Assembly: GCA_015494375.1 (NCBI GenBank)
Contig: WGBL01000306.1
Span: 1 to 5,830 of the forward strand
DNA: 5,830 nt
Source: Hyphomicrobiales bacterium
GTDB lineage: Bacteria; Pseudomonadota; Alphaproteobacteria; Rhizobiales; S144-23
Reading direction: 5' to 3'
A program made the position numbers and the translations under genes. Within the stretch, counting starts at the first letter, position 1; each line of letters opens with the position of its first letter. The notes beneath the pieces are model-generated. The model did no database searches. It was not told the origin of the DNA and saw only the letters and a list, made by a program, of their open reading frames with translations. This document shows, one piece after another, positions 1 to 5,180 of the stretch.

Positions 1-1467
1 ATGCTGCGTCGGAGGTGGGCGGACGGTGTGCGGGCCTTTGCGATCTTCCTCTTGTTGCTGCTTGCTGTTAGCGCCGTTTCGACCGCGCCCGCCGAGGCTG
101 CCAAATACGCCGCCATCGTCATCGACGCCAACTCAGGCCGCGTGCTCCATCAGTCACACGCCGATGCGCCGCGCTACCCCGCCTCGCTCACCAAGATGAT
201 GACGCTTTACATCGTCTTCGACATGCTGCGTGCGGGGCGCGTGACGCTGGACACGCGGCTGCGCATCAGCGAGAACGCGGCCAGCCAGCCGCCGTCAAAG
301 CTCAGGCTCAAGCCCGGCAGCACAATCCGGCTCGGTGACGCCATTCGGGCGCTGGTCACCAAATCGGCCAACGATGTCGCCACCGCCATTGCCGAGAACC
401 TGGCGGGCTCGGAGACGAAGTTTGCGCGCTACATGACCTGGCGGGCGCGCCAGATTGGCATGACCCGGACGACGTTTCGCAATGCTTCGGGCCTGCCCGA
501 CCCCTATCAGACCACCACCGCGCGCGACATGGCGACCCTTGCTCTGCGCCTCATCGACGACCATCCGAACTATTACAGGTTCTTCAAGTTGCGCTATTTC
601 CGCTATGGCGGGCGGCGCTATCGCAACCACAACGGCCTCTTGTTCAACTTCAAGGGAACCGACGGCATCAAGACCGGCTACACGCGCGCTTCGGGGTTCA
701 ATCTCGTGGCCTCGGTACGGCGCGGGCGCAAGCACCTGATTGGTGTGGTGATGGGGGGCAAGAGCGCCGGCCAGCGCAATCGCCGCATGCGTGCGCTGCT
801 CAGCAAGGCATTCGGCCGTGCGGCGATCCGGCTGACCCGCCGACGCACCCGTGCCACGCCGTTCCGGCTGGCAGCACTCGATCGACTGCCCGCGCGGGGG
901 TATACGGGGCTCACGCGGGCGGCGCCGGGGCGAACGTTCGGGCTCGTTGCGCCGGTGCCGAGCATTGTGCGGCGTGGCGTGCGCCTTGGCTTCTTGAGCG
1001 GTGCAGAGCGTGGCGCCTCCTTGGCCCCCGAGCCCGCTCGCGCCGTGCCCACGCGGCGATCGACGCTGCGCGCGCGGGTGCCAGCACCCACACCGGCCAT
1101 ACGTACGGCGGGGGTGGGCCGTGAGCCGCCGCGTCCCGCGCCCGCCACTGCCACGCGCGCCATTGCCAGGCCCGCAATCGCCAGGCGCCCCGCCATCGCC
1201 AGGCGCGGCGCGGCGCCATCTGGCCATTATCACGTCCAGGTGGGCGCCCATGCCACCAGCGAGGCGGCCCGGCGCGCCCTCAGGCGGGTCGCCAAGAGGG
1301 CGGGGGGCCTGCTGGCGGGTGCCAGGCCCGTCCTGCTGCCCTATAAGACGGCTGGATTGACCTGGTATCGCGCGCGCTTTGCCGGTTTTTCAAAGAGTGA
1401 GGCGCAGTCGGCCTGTCGCGGCCTCAAGCGGCGCCGTATCGACTGCCTGGTGCTTCCCGCTGAGTAG
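1..1467 (+). CDS. D-alanyl-D-alanine carboxypeptidase (peptidase S11) with C-terminal SPOR domain
   Basis: This is a low-molecular-weight penicillin-binding protein of the DacA/DacF type, which removes the terminal D-Ala from peptidoglycan pentapeptides in the periplasm. All three catalytic motifs are present: SxxK as S62-L-T-K65, SxN as S122-A-N124, and KTG as K224-T-G226 within DGIKTGYT. Residues 1-33 form a Sec signal peptide (basic start, hydrophobic core about 13-28, likely cleavage after AEA at 31-33). The catalytic domain runs from about 35 to 275. A long Arg/Ala/Pro linker (about 276-405) includes a short repeat, AIARPAIARRPAIARRG, near 387-403, encoded by three copies of an ATYGCCAGG unit at 1162, 1177 and 1195. 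Residues 407-487 resemble a SPOR domain (HYHVQVGAHATSEAA ... WYRARFAGFSKSEAQSAC), which binds denuded glycan at division sites. That combination of S11 peptidase plus SPOR is known in alphaproteobacteria. The ATG is the first base of the window and directly precedes a good signal peptide, so the gene is probably complete, although its upstream signals are out of view. Exact paralogue (dacA, dacC or dacF) is not resolved. Confidence 0.93.
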   Translation: MLRRRWADGVRAFAIFLLLLLAVSAVSTAPAEAAKYAAIVIDANSGRVLHQSHADAPRYPASLTKMMTLYIVFDMLRAGRVTLDTRLRISENAASQPPSKLRLKPGSTIRLGDAIRALVTKSANDVATAIAENLAGSETKFARYMTWRARQIGMTRTTFRNASGLPDPYQTTTARDMATLALRLIDDHPNYYRFFKLRYFRYGGRRYRNHNGLLFNFKGTDGIKTGYTRASGFNLVASVRRGRKHLIGVVMGGKSAGQRNRRMRALLSKAFGRAAIRLTRRRTRATPFRLAALDRLPARGYTGLTRAAPGRTFGLVAPVPSIVRRGVRLGFLSGAERGASLAPEPARAVPTRRSTLRARVPAPTPAIRTAGVGREPPRPAPATATRAIARPAIARRPAIARRGAAPSGHYHVQVGAHATSEAARRALRRVAKRAGGLLAGARPVLLPYKTAGLTWYRARFAGFSKSEAQSACRGLKRRRIDCLVLPAE

Positions 1468-1568
1468 ATTTCCAATCGCGGAGTGGCGCGCGCCCTTACA
1501 AGCGTTTCCAGCGCCTCGGCGTTGCGGACGGCCCCCCACGCGAGTGCCGCCACTGCCGCCTTGCGGCA

Positions 1569-1597
1569 TTGACCCGCTCGGGGGCAGCCATTATAGG
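1569..1597 (+). promoter_or_regulatory. Candidate sigma70-type promoter for rpsT
   Basis: A TTGACC -35 hexamer at 1569-1574 (five of six to TTGACA) is followed after exactly 17 bases by TATAGG at 1592-1597 (four of six to TATAAT). This is the best promoter-like pair in the gap. Transcription would start near 1604, giving a leader of about 185 nt before rpsT. The assignment rests on consensus match and position only. Confidence 0.5.
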
Positions 1598-1777
1598 CAA
1601 TTCGGCCCAGCGCTTGGTCGCGTGTCCGAGGGGCGGGCGCGCGCGCGGCTGAGGCTTTCTCAGACTTTTTGGAGCTATTGGCGCAAGGGCGTGCCGCCTG
1701 TGGGCCCACCGCGAATGGGTGAGGCCGCTGTGAATTGATTGGCGCCGCAACCACTGGGGCGCCGGCGATGATGAACC

Positions 1778-1784
1778 GGGAGAG
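1778..1784 (+). promoter_or_regulatory. rpsT ribosome binding site
   Basis: GGGAGAG lies five bases before the rpsT ATG at 1790 and fixes this start. The same heptamer precedes dnaA. Confidence 0.8.
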
Positions 1785-1789
1785 ACGTT

Positions 1790-2056
1790 ATGGCCAACAC
1801 CAAGTCGGCAAAAAAGGCCGTGCGCAAGATCCTGCGCCGGACCGAGGTCAATAAGGCGCGGCGCAGCCGCATGCGCACATTCGTGCGCAAAGTGGAGGAG
1901 GCGATTCGCAAAGGGGACCGCGCCGCGGCCGCCGAAGCCCTCAAGGCCGCCGAGCCTGTGCTTATGCGATCAGCACAAAAGGGCATCATTCACAAGAATG
2001 CCGCCGCGCGCAAAATCTCGCGGCTCTCGAGCAGAGTTCGAGCGCTGGGCGAGTGA
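1790..2056 (+). CDS. rpsT: 30S ribosomal protein S20 (bS20)
   Basis: The 88-residue product is full length for bS20, a primary 16S rRNA-binding protein that helps assemble the body of the small subunit. The sequence shows the family signature from the start: MANTKSAKKAVRKILRR, then NKARRSRMRTFVRKVEEAI, and near the C-terminus AQKGIIHKNAAARKISRL, all strongly basic and helical. The start is set by ATG at 1790 with GGGAGAG five bases upstream. Position just ahead of dnaA on the same strand is the order commonly seen in Hyphomicrobiales. More than 1 kb separates it from dnaA, so joint transcription is uncertain. A weak bulged hairpin after the stop (CACGAACC at 2062-2069 with GGTGTCGTG at 2079-2087) lacks a T-tract, so no clear terminator is visible. 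Identity is very sure. Confidence 0.98.
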   Translation: MANTKSAKKAVRKILRRTEVNKARRSRMRTFVRKVEEAIRKGDRAAAAEALKAAEPVLMRSAQKGIIHKNAAARKISRLSSRVRALGE

Positions 2057-2108
2057 TCGTCCACGAACCCTCGAGATCGGTGTCGTGCGTGGCAATTTCA
2101 TCACACGC

Positions 2109-2321
2109 GACTCGGTGGACGGTGCCCGGAGTTGCGAGTCGAGTGTCCATAATTCGCCGATTCGTCAGTTCCTTATCTGGATTCGAGTGCGACTCCAGTC
2201 GTTCCACGAGCAATGGACCGGAGCGAGAACGCAAGCCTATTATCTCCCCCCAACCTTCAAAATCACACTTTTTGTGTCCTGTGAAAACTGCCCAGAGGGA
2301 GTGGGAATCTCATTGTGAATC
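2109..2321. promoter_or_regulatory. Cluster of seven GANTC (CcrM-type) methylation sites
   Basis: GANTC occurs at 2109 (GACTC), 2136 (GAGTC), 2159 (GATTC), 2180 (GATTC), 2191 (GACTC), 2305 (GAATC) and 2317 (GAATC). Reading the rest of the window by eye I found only three more, at 1903, 4864 and 5353. GANTC is the target of CcrM, the cell-cycle-regulated adenine methylase of many alphaproteobacteria, whose sites in the Caulobacter dnaA promoter and origin link transcription to replication. The sites are seen directly; methylation here is inferred. Confidence 0.7.
2214..2243 (+). promoter_or_regulatory. Weak candidate promoter upstream of dnaA
   Basis: TGGACC at 2214-2219 (four of six to TTGACA) and TATTAT at 2238-2243 (five of six to TATAAT) are 18 bases apart. 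Five GANTC sites lie just upstream and two downstream. A transcript from here would carry a leader of about 830 nt before dnaA, which is long, so a nearer promoter that I cannot recognise may exist. Confidence 0.25.
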
Positions 2322-2324
2322 CAA

Positions 2325-2342
2325 ACTGTTGTCCACAACAGT
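2325..2342. promoter_or_regulatory. 18-bp palindrome containing a DnaA box (TTGTCCACA)
   Basis: ACTGTTGT and ACAACAGT are exact inverted repeats around a central CC. The 9-mer TTGTCCACA at 2329-2337 differs from the DnaA box TTATCCACA at one position and lies inside it. The element could be a DnaA site, an operator for a dimeric repressor, or both. It sits at the edge of the lowest-GC part of the region. Confidence 0.55.
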
Positions 2343-2346
2343 CTGA

Positions 2347-2360
2347 GCTTGTCCCCAAGC
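2347..2360. promoter_or_regulatory. Second inverted repeat with weak DnaA-box-like core
   Basis: GCTTG and CAAGC flank TCCC. The 9-mer TTGTCCCCA at 2349-2357 is two mismatches from TTATCCACA. It lies four bases after the preceding palindrome and shares TTGTCC with it, so the pair may form one binding region about 20 bp from centre to centre. Confidence 0.3.
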
Positions 2361-2619
2361 CGGCCTTTGTGAACGAGGCGACGTTTGCGGCAATCTGCTC
2401 CCCTTTTGGTGACTTTACCTGATGCCTCGTTTGGGCCTAAACGGAGACTGTCGCTGCAGCGGGGCATAGGCAGCGGGCAAACTCGCAAGAGTAAGCGCAA
2501 CGTGCGGTTTCAGGGCATCGGGTGTTTCGTCTAGAGTTCCCACCTGCCGACGGCTGGCGGCGAAGGTCCGCTTGCCACGTTCGCTGTTCACCAGTAGGTG
2601 CGAGATTTGTCTCCTGGAC

Positions 2620-2632
2620 AATCAAGACTTTG
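2620..2632 (+). promoter_or_regulatory. Candidate IHF binding site
   Basis: AATCAAGACTTTG matches the IHF consensus WATCAANNNNTTR at every defined position. IHF bends origin and promoter DNA in many proteobacteria, including Caulobacter. A stem of GAGCCG (2638-2643) and CGGCTC (2651-2656) follows directly. A match of this length can arise by chance, so the location between the DnaA-box-like sites is the main support. Confidence 0.35.
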
Positions 2633-2938
2633 CCGGCGAGCCGGATAACGCGGCTCTGGCAAAGGACAAAAATGAACAAGGAGGCTGGGCCAGACGTGAA
2701 CAGATTGCAGTTTTATTGAGCGCGCTCGAACGCCAAATCGAGGGCTCATAATCGTCCAAGGATGCTGGTGCGGGTGTCGGAGACCGGGCGATCTGGTTGC
2801 GCGCCATGGGTGCGGCAGGAAGGCGGCATTGGCCACAGTCGCGCTGCGCCGTCTCACGCCAAGCCAAATCTGGTTAGCCGTTGAGGCTCACGCAAGCGGG
2901 CTGTCGCGGCGCAAGCCAGCGGGCATCTTCCGTGCCGG

Positions 2939-2947
2939 TCATCCACA
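2939..2947 (+). promoter_or_regulatory. Candidate DnaA box upstream of dnaA
   Basis: TCATCCACA differs from TTATCCACA at one base. It lies 133 bases before the dnaA start, where an autoregulatory box would be expected. A weaker two-mismatch site, TTGGCCACA, is at 2829-2837. Confidence 0.4.
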
Positions 2948-3045
2948 GTCATCTTTGGTCATCGCGTGATGCGTGTCGCGTACGCTTGGGTGTCTGCCGA
3001 TGTGTGGCGGACGGGCAATCGCATTGCGTCAAGGAAAATGCGGCA

Positions 3046-3084
3046 ATGGTTGAGACACCAGAAAAAGCGGGAGAGAAGCTGTGA
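3046..3084 (+). CDS. Possible 12-codon leader peptide overlapping the dnaA start
   Basis: ATG at 3046 opens a short frame encoding MVETPEKAGEKL whose TGA stop (3082-3084) overlaps the dnaA GTG (3081-3083) as GTGA. An AAGGA at 3031-3035 lies ten bases ahead of the ATG. Such an overlap allows ribosomes finishing the leader to restart on dnaA, which would couple the two. The frame is very short and may be chance. It could also start further upstream, at TTG 2881, but that longer product resembles nothing I know. Confidence 0.25.
   Translation: MVETPEKAGEKL
3069..3075 (+). promoter_or_regulatory. dnaA ribosome binding site
   Basis: GGGAGAG lies five bases before the GTG at 3081, the same heptamer and spacing as rpsT. 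An in-frame stop at 3051-3053 rules out a start further upstream. This site is the main argument that the long N-terminal extension of DnaA is translated. Confidence 0.7.
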
Positions 3085-4814
3085 GCACAACGTCGGTTGA
3101 ACGGACGGGCTGGTCAAAACGGTCAAGTTTATCATCAGTTGCAAGCGGGCAGAGCCAGGGCAAAGCAGAAGAGGGCGGAACAGACGGTGGCCGACCGGAA
3201 GAGGGCAGGGCTGAAAACGAGGGGAATGAGACGGAGAAAAGGACTGAGGGTAGGAGCGAGAGGGACGAAAGAGCCAAGAGGCGGAATGGAAGCCGCCCGG
3301 GCCCCGAACAAAAGGGCCCCGCAGAAGAGGGCAAAGCCGGCAAATTGTCTACCCGAAAGGCAGCTGTCGGCAGCGCTGAGGGCGGCAGTGCAGGCGGGCG
3401 CTGGCCGCGCGTGCAAAAGCGCCTCAAGACGCGGCTTGGCGACGACGTCTATTCGAGCTGGTTCGCGAGCATGGAGGTCGAGGGCCAGCGCGAGGCGACC
3501 TTGCGGCTTTCGGTGCCCCACGTCTTCTTGCGCAACTGGATCCGAACCCATTATGTCGACGAGCTGTTGACCTGCTGCCGGGCCGAGATCAAGGACGTCG
3601 AAAACATCGAGCTGGTGGTGCGGGATGCGAGCCGTGTCTCGCTAGCCAAAGCCGAAAGCAACGGCGGCGAGCGGGCGAGCGAAGGGACCGCAGCCCGCCT
3701 CGGCGCCAAGGGGTTTGGGGGTGAGCGCGATGCCACCAGCCTCGGCCTCACCCGTATCGGCGATTTCCAGGGCTCACCCCTCGATCCGCGGCTTACGTTC
3801 GCCTCGTTCGTGGTCGGAACCTCGAACCGGCTGGCGCACGCCGCCGCGCGGCAGGTGAGCGAGACGCTGCTCGACCGGCCTTTGGGCTTCAATCCGCTCT
3901 ACATCCACTCCAATGTCGGGCTCGGCAAGACGCATCTGCTCCATGCCATCGCCTGGGACGTGCGGCGGCGGCACCCGAGCGCCAAGGTGCTCTATCTCAC
4001 GGCCGAGCGCTTCCGCTATCGCTTTGTCGAGGCGCTCAAGAGCAAGGAGGCGTTCTCGTTCAAGGAGAACTTGCGCAACATCGACATCCTGCTCATCGAC
4101 GACATGGAGTTTCTCCAGGGCGAGCGCACCGAGCAGGAGTTCGAGGACACGCTCAACGCCCTTCTTGACAGCGGCAAGCAGGTGGTGGTGGCCTCAGCGC
4201 GGGCGCCGGCCGAGCTCGACAGCCTCAACTCGCGGCTGCGCTCGCGGCTTTCGGGTGGCCTAGTCACCGAGCTCACCCCGCTCGACTACGACTTGCGACG
4301 GCGCATTCTCGAGCGGCGTGTCGATGAGCGCCGGGCCACCGACCCCACATTCCAGATCGCACCCGAGGTTATCGACTTCCTCGCCGAGCGCTTGACCGAG
4401 AGCGGTCGCGAGCTCGACGGTGCCGTGACCCGGCTCTATGCCGCCTGCCACCTCACGGGCACGCCGATCACGCGCGAGAACGCCGAGCACATAATCCGCG
4501 ATCTCATGCGCGGCATGGAGCCGAAGCGGATCAAGATCGAGGACATCCTCAAGCTCGTCTCCAAGCACTACGGCGTCTCGCGGACGGATATTCTCTCGCA
4601 ACGCCGCCAGCGCTCGATTGTCTGGCCGCGCCAGATCGGCATGTATCTCGCCAAGCAGCTCACACAGCGCTCGTTGCCCGAGATCGGCCGGCGGTTCGGT
4701 GGGCGTGACCACACGACGGTCTTGCATGCCATCCGCAAGATCGACGGCGAGATCGCCAAGGACCAGCGCCTCAAGGACGAGATCGAGGACCTCAAACGTC
4801 TGCTCAACAACTGA
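3081..4814 (+). CDS. dnaA: Chromosomal replication initiator protein DnaA, with long N-terminal extension
   Basis: DnaA is the AAA+ ATPase that binds DnaA boxes, melts the origin and loads the helicase. Domain I begins near residue 108 (WPRVQKRLKTRLGDDVYSSWF), a short domain II linker follows at about 185-230, domain III spans about 235-455 and domain IV 480-577. Visible are Walker A SNVGLGKT (277-284), Walker B ILLIDDMEF, the arginines of box VII (R385 and R389, matching E. coli R281 and the R285 finger), the sensor II arginine R443 in GRELDGA, and the DNA-recognition helix GGRDHTTVLHA (540-550). R509 aligns with E. coli R399. Two oddities: W515 stands where Arg is usual before PRQ, and Walker A begins with Ser rather than Gly, as also happens in relatives. 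The product is 577 residues against the usual 450-520, because residues 1-106 are a charged, Gly/Glu/Lys/Arg/Ser-rich extension with three PEEG/AEEG repeats. Start chosen: GTG 3081, by its ribosome binding site; weaker in-frame alternatives are TTG 3345 and GTG 3411. Confidence 0.97.
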   Translation: MSTTSVERTGWSKRSSLSSVASGQSQGKAEEGGTDGGRPEEGRAENEGNETEKRTEGRSERDERAKRRNGSRPGPEQKGPAEEGKAGKLSTRKAAVGSAEGGSAGGRWPRVQKRLKTRLGDDVYSSWFASMEVEGQREATLRLSVPHVFLRNWIRTHYVDELLTCCRAEIKDVENIELVVRDASRVSLAKAESNGGERASEGTAARLGAKGFGGERDATSLGLTRIGDFQGSPLDPRLTFASFVVGTSNRLAHAAARQVSETLLDRPLGFNPLYIHSNVGLGKTHLLHAIAWDVRRRHPSAKVLYLTAERFRYRFVEALKSKEAFSFKENLRNIDILLIDDMEFLQGERTEQEFEDTLNALLDSGKQVVVASARAPAELDSLNSRLRSRLSGGLVTELTPLDYDLRRRILERRVDERRATDPTFQIAPEVIDFLAERLTESGRELDGAVTRLYAACHLTGTPITRENAEHIIRDLMRGMEPKRIKIEDILKLVSKHYGVSRTDILSQRRQRSIVWPRQIGMYLAKQLTQRSLPEIGRRFGGRDHTTVLHAIRKIDGEIAKDQRLKDEIEDLKRLLNN

Positions 4815-4887
4815 GGCACGACGTTTGCCGCAGTGAGATTGCGGGTCTCGGTGAGCGTGCCGGGATTCGCCTTCGGTAGCGGGGAGG

Positions 4888-4929
4888 ATCGGAGCGGATT
4901 GCCAATGGGCGCCGCTCCGATTTCTTTTT
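4888..4929 (+). terminator. Intrinsic terminator of dnaA
   Basis: ATCGGAGCGG (4888-4897) and CCGCTCCGAT (4912-4921) are perfect 10-bp inverted arms. The loop can add a small inner stem (GCC with GGC around AATG). The stem is followed at once by TTCTTTTT. It lies about 70 bases after the dnaA stop on the same strand and separates dnaA from coxG. Confidence 0.88.
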
Positions 4930-4965
4930 GGCTGAGGTGTTCGTTCTTTTTGGCAGAGGTGTTCC
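4922..4965 (+). repeat. Tandem 22-bp duplication over the terminator tail
   Basis: The units at 4922-4943 and 4944-4965 both begin TTCTTTTTGGC and continue with GAGGTGTTC after a variable base. Across the first 21 positions only 4933 (T) and 4955 (A) differ; the last base of the unit is G in one and C in the other. The first unit supplies the T-tract of the dnaA terminator, so the duplication creates a second T-rich tract. Confidence 0.85.
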
Positions 4966-4980
4966 GGCATCGTCACCTGG

Positions 4981-5074
4981 GCCAGGTCTGCGCACGCGCG
5001 GGACCGTTCGACACGCAGATTTGATCTCTCGCATGCGAAGTGCCGGGTCTGCGCACGCGCGGGACCGTTCGACA
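4981..5074 (+). repeat. Pair of 33-bp direct repeats, 61 bp apart
   Basis: Copies at 4981-5013 and 5042-5074 match at 32 of 33 positions, differing only at the fourth base (A or G). The last 29 positions (4985-5013 and 5046-5074) are identical. Each contains an imperfect palindrome built as GGTC-T-GCGC-AC-GCGC-GG-GACC, then CGTTCGACA. The identity and GC-rich partial dyad resemble dispersed REP-type intergenic repeats or paired protein-binding sites. I recognise no named family. Confidence 0.85.
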
Positions 5075-5084
5075 AAAGCGGGGT

Positions 5085-5113
5085 TTGACACATTCGGGCC
5101 GCTGGCTCACGAT
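5085..5113 (+). promoter_or_regulatory. Candidate promoter for coxG
   Basis: A perfect TTGACA -35 hexamer lies at 5085-5090. At 17 bases spacing the -10 would be CACGAT (5108-5113), only three of six to TATAAT. The location after the dnaA terminator and about 90 bases before coxG fits a dedicated promoter, but the -10 is weak. Confidence 0.35.
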
Positions 5114-5122
5114 CGCTGCGAG

Positions 5123-5158
5123 TGCACCTGATGGGGCTGCTGCACCTGATGGGGCTGC
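5123..5158 (+). repeat. Perfect tandem duplication of an 18-bp unit upstream of coxG
   Basis: TGCACCTGATGGGGCTGC occurs twice with no gap, at 5123-5140 and 5141-5158, ending 22 bases before the coxG ATG. It would lie in the coxG leader. Because 18 is a multiple of three, it keeps open a small frame from ATG 5131 (17 codons) whose TGA at 5182-5184 overlaps the coxG ATG as ATGA. Confidence 0.92.
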
Positions 5159-5180
5159 GTGAGACGGCGGAGCAACGCGC

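Larger units (their letters stand above)
1468..1789. other. Gap between carboxypeptidase gene and rpsT
   Basis: This 322-base gap has no convincing gene. It holds a compact hairpin at 1554-1568 (TGCCGC, loop CTT, GCGGCA), a likely rpsT promoter directly after it, and the rpsT ribosome binding site. The hairpin has no T-run behind it, so it is not a classical intrinsic terminator, although it could still mark the 3' end of the upstream transcript. The stretch from about 1598 to 1777 would be the rpsT leader, about 180 nt, and I recognise no RNA motif in it. Confidence 0.6.
2057..3080. other. 1-kb dnaA upstream region, candidate replication origin or dnaA control region
   Basis: No open frame here looks like a real protein, and GC is visibly lower than in the flanking genes, especially around 2230-2350. 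It contains a cluster of seven GANTC sites (2109-2321), a palindrome carrying a one-mismatch DnaA box (2325-2342), a second palindrome with a two-mismatch box (2347-2360), an exact IHF-consensus match (2620-2632), a weak box TTGGCCACA (2829-2837) and a second one-mismatch box (2939-2947). A GC stem GAGCCG/CGGCTC sits at 2638-2656, beside the IHF-like site, and a perfect 10-bp palindrome GAGCGCGCTC at 2718-2727. DnaA boxes, IHF sites and GANTC sites are the components of known alphaproteobacterial origins, and they are also found in dnaA promoters. In several relatives the origin lies near hemE instead, so this could be only the dnaA regulatory region. No CtrA site of the TTAA-N7-TTAA type was found. 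Confidence 0.45.
4815..5180. other. Repeat-rich gap between dnaA and coxG
   Basis: This 366-base gap holds, in order, a strong intrinsic terminator, a tandem 22-bp repeat, a 13-bp inverted repeat (ACCTGG, G, CCAGGT at 4975-4987), two 33-bp direct repeats, a candidate promoter and a tandem 18-bp repeat next to coxG. A perfect 10-bp palindrome TCGCATGCGA (5029-5038) lies between the 33-bp copies. No protein-coding frame here is convincing. Confidence 0.7.

Noticed and set aside
295..1251. Long minus-strand open frame (318 codons) opposite the carboxypeptidase gene
   Set aside because: It is antisense to a gene with all catalytic motifs intact, shows no family resemblance, and is the usual by-product of high GC.
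1554..1568. TGCCGC-CTT-GCGGCA hairpin as an intrinsic terminator
   Set aside because: The stem is only six pairs and no T-tract follows. It abuts the -35 of the rpsT promoter instead.
2057..3080. Hidden small gene or structural RNA in the dnaA upstream gap
   Set aside because: The short frames on both strands show no family motifs, and I saw no tRNA-like cloverleaf or other known RNA signature. An unannotated small RNA cannot be excluded without expression data.
3299..3320. Two GGGCCCC copies in the DnaA extension as a terminator or attenuator
   Set aside because: They can form a six-pair stem with a nine-base loop, but no T-run follows and they lie inside the coding frame.
3029..3427. Minus-strand Pro/Ser/Leu-rich open frame opposite the DnaA extension
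   Set aside because: Its composition is the complement of purine-rich DNA, it has no recognisable domain, and no ribosome binding site was evident.
3097..3570. Plus-strand frame of 157 codons overlapping the dnaA 5' end in another frame
   Set aside because: It runs into domain I, which is clearly coded in the dnaA frame. Its Arg/Ala-rich product resembles nothing and reflects purine-rich, high-GC DNA. It slightly lowers certainty about the DnaA extension.
4928..5131. 67-codon plus-strand frame through the repeats
   Set aside because: It starts inside the terminator tail and its amino-acid pattern is only the translation of the direct repeats.
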